Notes: generated by a model not told the origin, from the letters alone. Positions 22,789-35,557 are shown, numbered from the stretch's first letter. The stretch is DNA of 64,000 nt from Thamnidium elegans (GCA_025201345.1 JAIXMG010000002.1:1178001-1242000), one strand, 5' to 3'. Program-made: numbers and translations.

Positions 22789-23046
22789 ATTTTAATAGAT
22801 GATAGTTATAAAATAGAGAGTAGGGTGGATTATTTAACAAGGAAGAAGAAAAGAAAATTATAAACAAAGGAGGATTTTTATACAAGAAAAAAGCTATGCA
22901 TAGGTCACAGGAACAAAAAAAAAAATCACACACACACACACTATATTTTCAACAACAACACACTAAAATAGCTTCTCACGACTCTCCCTCACAATTTTAA
23001 TCCCTTTTTCTTTTATATATATATATACACACGCTTATATCACCAA

Positions 23047-23373
23047 ATGTCGTACGTACCATATTAATTTATTACAAAAAGAGTTGCATAATGACTTACA
23101 CGTCATTTAAAGGAATGTACCACCATTTAATGATTTGAATGAAACTACTATTAAATCTGTTCAAAACTTAACTTTTATGACTTTTCGTTTAATTGAACAA
23201 AGCGATGTTATGCGGGGTAAAAAAAAAGTTGTTATTTTTGTCGCACAAAAAAAAAACCTATCTTACATATACATTTAGTTAACATATGTCATTATTTGAT
23301 TGAACATCAAACACAAGAATTAGAAGAACTGAATAATACTTTATTAGCATTGTTAAATAATACAAAAAAATGA
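23047..23373 (+). CDS. Candidate small gene, 67 aa, three exons, unassigned
   Basis: Exons 23047-23051, 23113-23216 and 23279-23373 join in frame to a 67-residue protein rich in amphipathic helix (F-M-T-F-R-L-I-E-Q-S-D, C-H-Y-L-I-E-H-Q-T-Q-E-L-E-E-L). Both introns are GT-AG and about 60 bp. A TATA-like run lies at about 23013-23027, and AATAAA follows the stop. The weak point is the 5-nt first coding exon. The size and coiled-coil look would suit a small subunit of a complex such as those at kinetochores or in Mediator, but no family was recognised. Confidence 0.45.
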
Positions 23374-23435
23374 TGGATATATATATAAAGTAAACTACAG
23401 TACAATAAATAAAAAATATTTCGCTTTTTGATTAG

Positions 23436-23690
23436 TTATTTGTTGCCAATATTTGGAACTATGTCACACATTGGCGTAACACGAGACTCTTTCATACCAG
23501 GAGAATTTTTGATAGAACTAGTTGAAGTGGGTACACTACTATTATTATTATAAGCAGCTAAATAACCTGAACCTGGTTTTGTTGGTTGTAAATTAGATAT
23601 CATAGAATCTGATAAACTTGTTCTTTGGTTAGGTGAAAGATGATGACCGAAGCGAGACATGACGTTATCCATATAATTTGGTGCAGACAT
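23436..23690 (-). CDS. Small hypothetical protein, 84 aa
   Basis: A single-exon frame starting M-S-A-P-N-Y-M-D-N-V-M-S-R-F-G-H-H-L-S-P-N-Q-R. The first 35 residues look like a compact conserved segment; the rest is Ser/Thr/Asn/Pro-rich and probably disordered. It converges on the candidate gene ending at 23373 and is divergent from the Bst1 gene at 24145. The coding look (regular codon use, intact frame, start after an A/T-rich leader) is moderate. No family was recognised. Confidence 0.5.
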   Translation of the reverse strand: MSAPNYMDNVMSRFGHHLSPNQRTSLSDSMISNLQPTKPGSGYLAAYNNNSSVPTSTSSIKNSPGMKESRVTPMCDIVPNIGNK

Positions 23691-24144
23691 ACTAGTTTAT
23701 ATTAGAGTAATAAAAAAAGTAAAGAAAATAGAAAAAAAAAAAAAAAACTAGGTTAAATAAATTTTATAAAAATTTTAGCGTTAAAAAACTATACACTTTC
23801 CCTCCAATGGGAGAATTCTTCACCGTATTTAGAGATGAATTGTTCCGGTAAGATAACTGTTATACTTCTTTGACGGTTATTGAAATTATACTTTATCCCT
23901 TCGTAACTATAGCGATAACAATAAATGAATTAAAACCAACTTCTAATTGATAAATGATTGGTTAATCTTCCCATATTCGAGCAAGAACTTTTATGTAAAA
24001 GAGAAAAAAAAATGACACCTTTTTTTTTTTGTAAGGATTGTCCCTTAGAAAGGTAATTTTTTTTTAAAACTGCACAGATTAGGGTGACCTTTTTTTTTTT
24101 TTTTTTTTTTTTTTTTTCCTTCACCTTTTTTTTTATTTCTTTAA
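23691..24144. promoter_or_regulatory. Divergent promoter between the 84-aa gene and Bst1
   Basis: A 454-bp gene-free spacer with long poly-A and poly-T tracts, including a T run of about 25 at 24092-24118. Divergent transcription on both sides makes it a shared upstream region. Confidence 0.45.
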
Positions 24145-27100
24145 ATGAATGATGCCAGTTCATTAGTATCATCTAGTTGTAAAGAAAATAACAATAAAAG
24201 CACCGAAATAAAGCAACCACAGAAACAACAACCATCAATACCACTTTTAAGAATCGATCGAACTGATGAACAACGATCACCTTCTTTAAATAACAAAGCG
24301 AATAACAGTAGAATGTCTTCACCTACTTCTTCACCTTCTTCACCTTCTTCACCCGCTTCTCCTACTTATACTCGTGCTATTTTACCGCGACTTTACCGTC
24401 TAGTAAAACTTACTAGATTCTTAATACTACTCTTGATATTTTTTTCCATTGGCTCAATATACATCATCTTGGACTCCTTTCAACATCATCAACGAGATGT
24501 ATCTGGCTGTCAAGAAAGTTATATGAGACCACAGTATATTAAACAAACTGGATTTGATAGTGAAATGACTCGTTTCGCTGGAAAATATGGTTTGTATCTT
24601 TATAGAGAAAAAGGTATTGACTTTTCTGACCAGGTAAAATTAAAAAAAAGTTTATTTATACCCTTATTTATTTATAATTATTTTTTAAGCCAACTGGAGT
24701 TCCGGTAGTATTTATACATGGTCACGCTGGTAGTTACAAGCAAGTAAGATCTTTAGCTGCAGAAGCCTCATTTCACTATTATAAAAATTACGCAAGAGAT
24801 ACAGAAAAGTGGCAAAACGGCTTAAGAAGTTTAGACTTTTTTACAGGTAGATCTTTTTTTTTTTTTTACTGCTTAAAAAAAAAAACGTACACTAACAAAA
24901 CAAAAACAAAGTCGACTTTCATGAAGAGTTTTCTGCACTTCATGGACAATCAATATTAGAACAAGCAGAGTATTTAAATGACGCTATCGACTATATTCTT
25001 AAACTCTATCCGCAAACTCAAAAGACAGACTATGCAGACGATACAAAATTACCAGACCCGACCTCAGTCATCATTATCGGTCATTCGATGGGAGGTATCG
25101 TGGCTAGAACCATGTTTACAATGAACAATTATCAGCACGGTACAATTAATACTATCATCACCATGTCAACACCTCACATGTTACCACCTGCTCCTTTTGA
25201 TTGGAAAATATCTCAGCTCTATGACGATATCAATAAATTTTGGCAAGAAGGATTTTCAAAGCATGCTATGGAATCAGACGATAGATACCACCATGAATCT
25301 TTACGTGATATCTCTATTATTTCAATGGCTGGTGGTACATTAGATAACACTGTTTGTTCAGACTCTACAAATATTGGTTCGATTGTACCTGAGACACATG
25401 GTTTCACAGTATTCTCTACTGCTATTCCCAATGTTTGGACAGGTGCTGATCATGTTTCCATTTTGACATGTAATCAATTAGTGAAAGTGGTTTCGAGAAC
25501 CTTATTAGATTTAGTAGATGTTAGAAGAGGTCCTCAAACAAAACCGTTAGAAGAACGAATGCAAATTATGCGTCATGCCTTTTTAAGTGGCCTTGAAGAT
25601 CGTAAAGGCGATGGTTCTGACCTTCAATTAGGTAAATATTCTCCCCCTTTTTTTACATGTTACACATAACTTGAAACTCATTTTTTTTTTTCTTCAAAAA
25701 AAGGCAACTTGAGTTTTTTTGATTTATTAGAAACTGATACTTTATTTTTAAGGCCAGGAGAAAAGTTAGTTATTGGCAAAGACCCAATTGCCAAAATGGT
25801 ATTATTACCTACTGTAGCAAACGCGGATGCATTTGCTATTCTCTCAGACAGTAAAATTGATATCGATGGTAGATTTGAATTGTTACTGTGTTCAAAATCA
25901 AATGGTCAAGCTCCAAACTCTACTCGCTTTGCTTGCAGAGCTGCAAACTCTATCAGTGTCCCCATTCCTGCTTCTACGGATAACGATATCTATCCTTTCT
26001 CTGGTAACACCTTTTCATTCGCAAGTATTGAATTTAGAGAAATGGGTTCCTATACTTTTTTTGTTGTGGTTGATAAAGGACATGGTGGATTTTTAATGAT
26101 TGAGCCTTTCAAAACAAGAACTAATACTGAAATTATCCGACAATCCATGTTATGTAAGTTTTTATTACTATTATTATTATTGTTATACTAATGTCAAATG
26201 TTTTTTTTTAGCCATTGCGCTTGAAGGTGTTCATGTTAAAACTGGACCGGGTCTATTTACTTCTATCCGTATACCCTCTATAGAAAGTCCCATCTTGGCA
26301 TACCACCTTAAAGTATCAAGACCCAATTGTCGTTCTTACCCTAACCACTTTTCACCCTTCTTGCGTCAATCCATCTCCACCATGCACGAATCCAAATTTT
26401 ACGTCAATTTAGCTGGGAAAATGGAAGACGAAACCGATGTATCTATTCACGGTCGTACCGCATTTGCCTCCATTGTAAGTAACTCGCGTGACATAGATCA
26501 AAATGGGTTATCTTTTCAAATTTGGATGGACCCTTCGTGTCCAGAACCGCTACAATTAGACCTTTCCATTGATTGGTATGGTAGTGCTGGTCGATTGGGT
26601 TTTAGAAACGGGATTATGTTGGCGACATTTTCTTTTATTATTGTGATGCTTGTGTTTGCTAGTCAAATTAAGTGTTATAATGATACGGGTATTTTCCCTC
26701 ATTTTGGACAAGGTTTATCTTATTGCTTTCAAAGATCGCTTCCGGTAGTGATGGTATGCGTTGCAATCTGCAGTATTGTTCAATGCGCTTCTCCTTCCAC
26801 TTACTACACATTTGATGATCTTTGGTATTTACCTTCGGCCAGTATATCTTGGCAAGATGTCATGACAGGAAACACAGATCCCTTCTTTTGGTGGATCCCA
26901 CTTGCCGGACTAGCATTAAGCCTTGGTATCGTCAGTTTACTCTGGTTACTTGTTGATGGTGGTGTCCGTTTATCTGCTTACCTTTCTGTGTTTTTCTCAA
27001 AGCAATGCGGGTTAGGTGTTTGGCCCATATCTCATTCACAAGAAACTAGACAACAGCAAATCCAACGTAGAACAATCACCACAGTATTTTTATTTTTATT

Positions 27101-27699
27101 AGTGGCTACATTTATTCCGTACCAATTCGTATTTGTAGTTGCTTTCTTGGTTCATATTGTCACTTGTATTCGATCTTTGGTAAGGTCTTGGGTGACCAGC
27201 GGTAGATTGGATTTGAAACGAACAAATCGTTACAATTATATGCTTTCAACTTTATTGCTATTTTTCACGTTGTTGCCTTTTAATTTACCCATTCTTTTGG
27301 TTTGGATTCGTAATATCTCTGTACATTGGTTTGTTCCATTTTCGTCTGATCATAATGTTTTATCGATTGCTCCAATTATGATTTATGTGGAAATTCTTAC
27401 AAGTAACCGAAAAATGTTACCACGTCAAAGAAATAGGTAAGAAAAAAACTTTTTTAATATATATGTTACTGACTCAAACATTAAATAGATTTTTGAGTAT
27501 CTTGACGTACTTAGTAATGTATTATATTATTATTTACGCTTTCCTTTACGGTATCAAGTACACACATTGGCTTTACTTTTTATCAAACAATTTTGTAGCT
27601 TGGTTACTATTACTTCATTTTGTTGATTCTCATTATGGACGATTATTATATCATTACTTGATGGATCATATCAGAATTGGAAGTAAAAAGCATTCATAA
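24145..27699 (+). CDS. BST1: GPI inositol-deacylase, Bst1/PGAP1 family, about 1083 aa
   Basis: Six exons: 24145-24633, 24690-24846, 24912-25631, 25704-26153, 26212-27436, 27489-27699, in frame throughout. The protein has a Ser/Pro-rich cytosolic N-terminus, one transmembrane helix (about residues 86-108), then an alpha/beta-hydrolase domain with V-F-I-H-G-H-A-G-S-Y-K-Q and the nucleophile elbow I-G-H-S-M-G-G-I-V-A-R (about 270). A luminal beta-rich part follows, then a cluster of membrane helices from about residue 735 to the end. This is the PGAP1/Bst1 arrangement. The enzyme removes the inositol-linked acyl chain from GPI anchors in the ER, needed for export of GPI proteins. The final basic tail (G-S-K-K-H-S) resembles a KKxx-like retrieval signal, which is an inference. 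Confidence 0.93.
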
Positions 27700-27946
27700 T
27701 TTTTTTTGTAACGCACCCCCTCCTCCTTCTCTTTTTGTTGAAAGAGAGTTAGTACATATTTATATCCCTACCTTCACTTTAATTTATATTCCTTTAGCCT
27801 CTTTTGTATATATACGCACTATTTCCTGATATTGAAGCAAATGTTTTTTTTATTTAAAAAAATAAAAAAAGTAAAAAAAATAATATAAAAAGATAAATAA
27901 AAAAAAAAGTGGTAGAAAGAAAAAATAGTTTATGAGAAAAAGTCTA

Positions 27947-28861
27947 TCAATTGATTACGTAGCCAGAATCGAGATTACGAAGTGGTTTTCTCAAGACTTG
28001 AACAATTGTATTAGCCTTGTTCTTGAGATCTAGGAAACAAACTTGAACAGTATTTGTGTCTTCCAACATTATTTGAGTCATCACATTCACATTGATTGCT
28101 CCTTCCCCACTTAAGTTATATATCGCGTTATCAATTGACGTTAAGTATTTCTCGAGTTCCTTGAAGGTAGTTTCATGCGGTGCACTAATTTTTTCTGCTT
28201 CTTCAAATAGTCTTCTTAACCGTATCAAAATATCTTCAAGATCTCCAGTAAGATCCTTTCTATTTTTCTTTTTACTAAAGTATTTGATTAATTGTGAAGT
28301 AGTGGCATAGAAACTAGCAAAACAAAGGATATATACGGGGTTTGCAGCTAAACTGATATATTTCGCCATACTTGCTCCCGTTATCAGTTCCCCAGCTGCG
28401 CCGATACCTAACATTCCAAGGGGAAATGCTCTTCCTACAGATTCACAGACTGCCAGTACAGCATCACGACGGCGGACCCTTTTAACGGCTTGTAATTCAG
28501 AGTTCGTATTGCTGTGACATTCAGAAATTTCTTTTTTGGTATTTTCTATTTTGGCCATGTAGGTTTCAAGAATTTCCATTGTGTTATTGGCGGTGTCTTT
28601 TATTCTGCCAAGAACGCGAATATTAAGTTCATCAATACCTTGTATAATGGATAGGCTATCTTTTATAGTGCGCAGTTTGCCATCAATAACTTCATATTTG
28701 TCAGCAGTCTCTGTCATAGTGGCAAGTAATAAACTGTGTGCGTTGCGGTAATCGTCAAGAAATTTAACTATTTTAGGATCATTTCCGTATTCTTTGATAT
28801 TTACAAGCTTAACATTCATAACTTCGATTAAATGTTCCAAAAATTTTTCAGTGTTCATCAT
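27947..28861 (-). CDS. Array gene A1: class I helical protein with central hydrophobic hairpin, 304 aa
   Basis: Intronless. Residues 1-140 are predicted mostly helical and polar; about 146-193 is a hydrophobic stretch (G-M-L-G-I-G-A-A-G-E-L-I and N-P-V-Y-I-L-C-F-A-S-F) ended by the basic cluster K-K-K-N-R-K; the remaining 110 residues are again helical and polar. There is no N-terminal signal peptide. Class I relatives are A2 (broken), A3, D1, D2 and D3 (broken). The helix-hairpin-helix layout is like the helical pore-forming protein fold (ClyA/Hbl/YaxAB group), but no detectable sequence signature was used. It is divergent from the class II remnant at 29460. The C-terminal motif is degraded here (G-Y-V-I-N). 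Function unknown. Confidence 0.8.
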   Translation of the reverse strand: MMNTEKFLEHLIEVMNVKLVNIKEYGNDPKIVKFLDDYRNAHSLLLATMTETADKYEVIDGKLRTIKDSLSIIQGIDELNIRVLGRIKDTANNTMEILETYMAKIENTKKEISECHSNTNSELQAVKRVRRRDAVLAVCESVGRAFPLGMLGIGAAGELITGASMAKYISLAANPVYILCFASFYATTSQLIKYFSKKKNRKDLTGDLEDILIRLRRLFEEAEKISAPHETTFKELEKYLTSIDNAIYNLSGEGAINVNVMTQIMLEDTNTVQVCFLDLKNKANTIVQVLRKPLRNLDSGYVIN

Positions 28862-29459
28862 TTTTTAGTAAGTAAAAGAAAAGGGGTTGTAATATTTAAA
28901 TAAAATTGAAATATAAACGTATATAAAAGTGGATATTGTTTTATTAATGAGAGAAAAAAAATAGCCGCATTTATATATACTTATTTTTGAAAATAATTTA
29001 GGACGGTGGGAAATAACATGAAATAAACAAAACCTTTATGGATACATGCGGATTAATCGGAACAACAGCGGAATATCTAGTTAAAACTAGGTTACATGAT
29101 ACTAACAATTGTGTTACTTGAAATAAATTAACTAAGATGCGCTTTGTCCACAATAACTATAAACAGTTGTGAATAATAGAAAAATAGCAATACGTATATG
29201 ACATTATATTCGTATATAAGCCTGTGCAAGTCGATATGAATACATCACACTTCTTAAGATTATGTCTATATTACTTGGATACAACAAGGATGTGGTTAAA
29301 AAGAAGAAGAAAAAAGATGCCCATAACTATTTATTTATATTGGATTGGACAGGACACTAAATATATGTAACACTGATCCGTGGCGTATTATCATCAAATA
29401 ATTTATTTTTAGTTGCGTTTCTTTCTTTCCCAAAAATACTCAGCATTCTAAATTTATAA
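28862..29459. promoter_or_regulatory. Divergent spacer between A1 and the B0 remnant
   Basis: About 600 bp. Upstream of A1, reading the minus strand, is TTTTCTTTTACT followed by A/T sequence to the ATG; very similar text lies upstream of A2 and A3. No gene is seen. Confidence 0.45.
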
Positions 29460-29643
29460 ATGAAAGAAGAAGAAAAACTAAGGCATGTCTTTAACGAGTT
29501 AGAAAACGAAGTAGGTGCTATACTAGCTTTGATGGATAGAGTTGATAGGTTACGGAACTTCATTTACTGTTGACACAAAATAAAAATTTAGAAGCATTAG
29601 ACAATTCAAGAGATAAATCGTGCATAATATGGCAAATTAAAAA
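29460..29643 (+). pseudogene. Array remnant B0: truncated class II gene
   Basis: From 29460 an open frame of 37 codons starts M-K-E-E-E-K-L-R-H-V-F-N-E-L-E-N-E-V, clearly homologous to the start of B2 (E-E-E-K-L-G-R-V-L-N-E-L-E-N-K-V). It ends at a TGA. After a gap the text D-N-S-R-D-K-S-C-I-I-W-Q-I is readable and matches B2 N-D-W-K-D-K-S-D-I-I-R-Q-I, so about 20-25 codons in between are deleted. The rest of the gene is missing. It stands head to head with A1, as B1 does with A2 and B2 with A3. Confidence 0.75.
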
Positions 29644-32600
29644 AAAAAAATACTTAGCTATTTATCGCGGTAAAGGAAAACAAAACGCCAAGCGGGGGTA
29701 CACGAAAGAGTGCCCGAAAAGAAACTTCTTTTTGAATTCTTTATAATAACGCGCCACTAACCTTAAATTTTTCAAATCTTAATGATGTTTGTTTTTTTCG
29801 AAATTCCGATGATGTTAAAAAAAAGGATATCTCAAGTTGTACATTAGACATGGTCATATAAGACTGATGCGGTCCTAACAAACAATTCATGGGAAAGCAA
29901 ACTTTTATTGTAAGTATGAAAATACTGATAGCTATAAACTTTTTTTTTTTCAATAAACCAAATCCAATGTCAATAAACATGGTACATTCAACAAATACTT
30001 TATACGAACAGTGCCTGAAAAAAGCTTATCGCTCCAGTACGTTCTTTTTCTTAATTTTTTTTTCAATTGCATTTAAGTATATATATATATATATATAGCA
30101 GGCTACTCCAAACAGGATCTCAAAGTGGCTCTCAAATGAAATCATCCTTATATTTCTGGGTATATTTAAGATATCCTTCAAGTAAGAGGTCTTATTTTCT
30201 AGATCCTTAAAGACAAAAGAATAAAGTCACTGTTAAAGTTCGACCACCTCTCCCGATTCTTTTGTTGAGGCGAAGAGTCTTGTATCATTAAAGTCTTAAA
30301 TTCCGTTAAAACAGGCGCTGGATAAGAAGACGAAGAAGACGAAGGCAAAAAATCCCCAGCATGCCCAAGGCCACCACGGGAAGCCATGTTCTCCACCCGA
30401 AAAAAAAGGGGGGGCCAGAAAAAAAGACAGGATTAATGGTCCCAAAATAAGATGAATAACCGCTACTCTTTATTCAATAGAGTTTTTTTTTAAAAAAAAC
30501 TGCATGTCTACAACAGAAAAAAAAACACAATCTTTAAACAAATCTAGAGCATTACCTAATGTTCCCTGTACCTAAACTACTATTGCAACTAAACATTAGA
30601 GCTTGATCTCGTTAGATGCAGAACAATACCTTTTTTTTTTTTTTTTCAATTGCACGTTTGGAACTTTTTTATTATTATTAGGTCTGGACCTGTGCATGGA
30701 CCTTACTGTCGATATAGAAATCGTAAAACCGTATTATCTTTTTTTTTAAAAAAATGTTTGACTACAGTACATCTATTTTGAAATAGAACTGGAAAGTATT
30801 TATTATAGTTTATTTATTGACGTGGACTTTAAACCACAAAAAAAAAAAAAAGTAACTACTATGTAACCAAAAAAAAGAGTTATTTGAATTAATTGAAGCA
30901 TTGTTTCCCTTTTTTTTTTTAATTTTTCATTTCTATTAAGCATTAAAAAAGATACACATTAGCCACTCTCACCCTTTTTGGAGTGAGAATGTTGCCCGGG
31001 AATGGCCGCGAGGAGGCTTGTATCATGCATTCCCTCTACTTTTAAGGAGAGGTAAAAGAGAGCAAGAGAGAAACCATAGGTCTTTGGTTAGGAAAGAAAA
31101 TAATCGATCAGACGCGATAATATCATGTCATATCACTATGGGATGGTGCTTTATTATCTTTAAGAGTCGCCTACTCAGAGAGTTTCCTCCAGTTTTATAC
31201 ACTTCCCCCATTCAATGCAAGACATTACCACGCTCATTCGCTAGAGGATCACTGTCCACACACCAATAGTTGGCGTTACTACCAATGAGGGTCTCACCCG
31301 GATAAAGAAACAAAAAAGAGGGAATTCGCATTCTTTTTTATACTTTTTTTTCGCGGAGTATAAACAAAGTTTTGAGTTTGAATTTGAAAAAAGTAAGCTC
31401 CTGATTTGATGTAAGAGATAAAGAGGGAACAAGCCACATTGACTATTTTTCGTACTTGGTGCGCATCATCTTTTGTTCGTTTATACGAATGATTAGAAAT
31501 AAATAAAGCTTCATGTAAAAGAGAACATATTCTTCATTCGTATTCATGTAAAACTATTTTTTTTTCAAAGGGAGATTTAACTGGTTTAGTCTCACAGTAA
31601 TACAAGTATTCCACTTTGAGCTTCAGACAATCGGAGAAGAATACTTCAAATCAGGCACCTGTATATTTAAATAGTATATTTACAGCCAGAGAATGAGCTT
31701 TTTATGTTGCAACCAAAAGAACATAAATCGTATATGTCTATCTACCTAAAATTCCACGTATTTTTCAAGAGAGGATATAAGCAAAGTAAACCAAGAGCAA
31801 CTAGATTATGTTGAAGCTGAAGTAGTCTTTTTTTTTCATTTTCTTGAGAATGAGGAGCAATATCTTTTGCATATAAAAAATCCATTTATGGCAAGAACTT
31901 TTTTTTTTATTTATAGTCCTTCAAAAGTCACAATGAGGGGATTAAAAGACTGGAGTAAAATTGAAGTTGTCAAACAGACTTCTACTACTTTTACTATTTG
32001 TTGTCGAGTTGTATTTCGGAAATTAAACAAGGGTTTGTCGTTGTTGATCATTACCTTTTATGTCAAGTTAAAAATATATTCCATCTCTATTTAGGACAAC
32101 CAGTTTAAAGCGTATAAAATTCACAAAACTGTTTTATTAACAATTGCTGTTTTGAAATAAAATACAAGAATACAAGATCGTTGGTAAAAAAGTAATAAAA
32201 TATAGTTACGAAAGAGAAACGTAAAAAAAGGAAAAAGTTTAAATAGCCAAAAAAAAAAAAAATACAAAGCACATGATTCATAAATAAACTTATTCCTAAC
32301 ATACTATCTGCTCATGTAATCCAAATAAATATTTACAATAGGCGATCGATAATAAACATATTTGTTTGACATTAGCGTAATTACAATGATTTGCTTTCTA
32401 GTGGTGTCCACATTAAGTAAATTGAACATTGGATATAACTGTTGGTATAGATGTATTTAAAAGCAACAACCATTAAAAAAAATAACTAAATGAAGACAGT
32501 TTAAACGGTTCATTTCGATATGGTGGTAACAGATAGTAATACGATATGCAATAGTTGGTCATCAACTGGTTCTTTTTTTGTGCGAAAAAATAAACAACAC

Positions 32601-32795
32601 AAAATAAATCTTTATATATAAGAAAATTTTTGATATATAATATTAAGTTAAAAGATTTTAAAAAAAAAGAAGACAACATTAAAGAAAAATGTGAAATCTT
32701 TAACTATAAGACAGATAAAATACTAGTTAAGAGACTCGCATATCTTCTTTTATTAAAAGAAAAAAAAGCTAAAATTTCATCGAAATAAACCTTTT
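29644..32795. other. 3.2-kb gene-poor spacer within the array
   Basis: A/T-rich, with several T-tract/A-tract junctions (for example about 30482-30499 and 30741-30755). Short open frames in the ORF-like size range have no protein character. A TA dinucleotide run is near 30078-30098. I see no RNA gene. It may be residue of deleted array genes between A1/B0 and A2/B1, but I could not align it. Confidence 0.45.
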
Positions 32796-33724
32796 TTAAC
32801 TATTGATTATACTTCTTTGGTTTATACGAAGAGGTCCTTTTCTAAAAATTTCTGCATTTTTTTCAGCAGTAGTAGTCATACCTTCAAAAGTAGTTATGAT
32901 CTTTTCAGTTTTTTCTAACATACCATCAATCAGCACTGAATGACTGAGAGGTCCTTCTCGGGACGAGCGTCTTACCATATTATCAATTGATCGTAAGTAA
33001 GTATTGACCTCATTCAGGGCATCTGTATGCGACTTATTAAATGCATCTGCCATTTCCAATAGATTGCCTAGCAGCTCCGAAACCTTCACGAGAGCTTTAG
33101 AAAGCGAACTTTTCTTGGATTTTCTTCCATAATACATAGAAAATCGCGAAACAACGGTATAAAGACTCGCAACATAAAGGAAATGTATAGGGCCTGAAAC
33201 TAAAGAGATATTCCCTGCTATTATTCTAGCTAGTATCATTTTTTCAGCTGCAGACACAGTCAAGAGGCTAAACATGGTTCCATTCGAAATTGTTTGACAT
33301 AATTCCTTTAAAGTGTCGAGACCAGGGCTATTTTTATCCAAATCTTGTATTTGGGATTCGGTTTTTTTCTTACTTTTTCCTGGTTTTTTTTTTTTTGGGT
33401 ATCTCTTATTTTATCTCTGTTGCTATCAAGTATTTTTAACAAGTAAAAATGTTTTGTCTTTCATTTCATCGGCGATGGTAGTCGTAATTACTTCGATGCG
33501 GTTTGCAATTAATAGTTCCTGTCGTATACGATCCAATCGTTCATTCGCCTTGCTATATTCGTAAGAAATATCACGCATTTGATCATAAAAGGTCGTATAT
33601 ACTTCGTGACATTGCATAATAATTGCACGTGATTCAATATCGTGCTATTTGAGCGTACCGATATCTAAAAAAAAACGGTACTTATTTTATCTATTAGGTT
33701 CTTGATTGAAGGGATAGAATTCAT
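32796..33724 (-). pseudogene. Array pseudogene A2: class I
   Basis: The start M-N-S-I-P-S-I-K-N-L-I at 33724 matches A3 (M-N-S-Q). Then follow a frameshift in a T run near 33670, an in-frame TAG before H-D-I-E-S-R, the readable part C-H-E-V-Y-T-T-F-Y-D-Q-M, and another frameshift near 33435. From there the frame is open to the end, with the hydrophobic hairpin (S-L-V-S-G-P-I-H-F-L-Y-V-A-S-L-Y-T-V-V) and the C-terminal I-N-Q-R-S-I-I-N-S. So at least three lesions, all in the first half. Divergent from B1. Confidence 0.8.
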
Positions 33725-33995
33725 TTTTTTGAGTAAAAGAATGAACTAAAGCAGTCAAAAAAAAAAATAGTTTGATACCATCTTATTTAAATAAATAAAT
33801 AAAATGGCTTATGGGCAACAAGGCCCCGAAAGCGTCTTCGTCTTGATAAAAACTAGTTTTGTATGTTGTATTTATGTTGTTACAACTCGTATACAAGAAA
33901 TTTATTTTTAGCTATTGTCCCCTTGATGTATATAAAAGCTCTCTCTTTTATTTTATTTATTTTTAAAAAAAAAGGACAAAAAGCTTTTATAAATA

Positions 33996-34927
33996 ATGGA
34001 TTATAGTATTTTAGTGGAAGAAGAAAAATTAAATCTAGTTTTAACAAGCTAGATCATGAAGCAGGCGTTATACTGGTTTTAATGGATAACTTCAATAATT
34101 TATGGAATGATATTTATAAAAGTTACAAAAAAACAATCTTGAGATACCAAAAGCATTTGATAGCTTGACTATATCTATCTATAACGACTGGAAATATAAA
34201 TCAAATTTAATTGAACAAATTGAAGGAAGTTTTGATAAAATATTGCAAGTTAAATATAGCAAAGAAAAAGAAGATACTAAACTATAATATAATAGCCGAA
34301 ATAAGCCAAGAAGTCCAAAAGATTTCAAAGACTGTAAAAGCATTCGAAATTGATAATAATGCTATTGATTATTTAGTTAAAGAGTGCAATAAGAAGGATC
34401 GACCAGAGAATCTATCTACAAAACCAATGATCTTATGGCCTCTTTATAACAAAAGATGTGGAATAAACACAATCACCAGTGTTGCTAGCGTATTATTAAT
34501 TTGGAACGTCTTTCATACAACAGACAACAATAACACCGGTAAATATTTAACTGGGAATGGTTGTATAGCCATGGTAGTGGTAGCACTGCAATATAACTAC
34601 GTCAGTAGAAAAATAAAGTCTCGGGTGCTAGACCATAACCTATCGAAACTTTCACGAAGCTCAATTGAAATGAACACCAGACTAAAAAACTTTGGCATTT
34701 TGGTTAGTATGGAGGCCAGACGAGTTCAAGCTGATACCGGTATAAGCCATGAAGGAGAAACGGAGAATTACAGCGCTGCGTTTGATATCGAAATAGATAG
34801 TTTAATAAGAATAGCTCAAAATTTACGGCACTGCCTTGAAAGTATTCAGCAGCAAACGTCACAAAATGAAAGCAATGCTAGAAAATTGGTTCTAAAGTGT
34901 AATCCTGATTTTCTTGTCAAGAACTAA
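33996..34927 (+). pseudogene. Array pseudogene B1: class II
   Basis: Begins M-D-Y-S-I-L-V-E-E-E-K-L like B2, then has three single-base-type frameshifts within the first 90 codons (near 34047, 34130 and 34240) when compared with B2. From 34260 it is open to 34921 and keeps class II features: E-I-S-Q-E-V-Q, F-E-I-D-N-N-A-I-D-Y-L, a hydrophobic centre (I-T-S-V-A-S-V-L-L-I-W and G-C-I-A-M-V-V-V-A-L), L-S-R-S-S-I-E-M-N-T and the end L-V-L-K-C-N-P-D-F-L-V-K-N. The conserved block AAAAGCTTTTATA lies just before the ATG, as in B2. Confidence 0.8.
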
Positions 34928-35557
34928 ATTTTAAAATACGTAAAAGCAGGTTTACACAAATTAAAATCGAATAAAAAAATATATGTCCATACACAATTCC
35001 TGGAGGGTTTTTTTTTGTGTGCATACTCCCCTCGCCTCTCTTTGTTTTGTTGGAAAAAATATTTAAGAGTTAAGACATACAATACTTTTATGGGAAACTA
35101 TAATTAAAATATATTGAAATAACCTTACAATGTTCGTTCATATGAACCTCATTATTCTTTTAGCAATATCATCTCGTTTTGAAGGCTTTAATAGTAGGTA
35201 CGTAGCGAATTTCAATAAAAGTGATATCATGTAACTATGCTCACGAGAATAGTTAGTATAATATGCGAAGTGATCAGAAGCATGCGTTACGCGGAAATAA
35301 AAAAAGCCTTCATCTTATGATTAGTAGCCAAAATGACTAAATGTTTATTATTGCGGAGAAGACTTTTTTTTTTCTCTGTGTAATCTTAATAAATATTAAA
35401 CTTTTAGGTTTTAGGTGGCACGTTCTAAAAAGAAATAAGGAGTCAGTACTCTGTTTTTGATGCTATTATTTATAAAAGACCGTAATTTTGCTCCCCTTTT
35501 TGTAAAAATAAACATCTAAACATTTTTACATTTTTACATATACAAAGTAATATTTCA
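34928..35557. promoter_or_regulatory. Spacer between B1 and C1, partly duplicated at 45.64-45.82 kb
   Basis: About 630 bp. The part 35150-35345 is similar to 45640-45820: both contain AGTGATATCATGT, then ACGAGAATA and ATGACTAAATGT in the same order. It holds the promoter of C1 (a TATAAAA at about 35471). No gene is seen. Confidence 0.55.

Noticed and set aside
31018..31269. 83-codon plus-strand frame near 31 kb
   Set aside because: Basic, random-looking composition without motif; no neighbouring exon or array similarity.
34211..34927. B1 as an intact 238-aa gene starting inside
   Set aside because: The upstream 215 bases align with the B2 start in shifted frames, so this is a frameshifted longer gene, not a shorter intact one.
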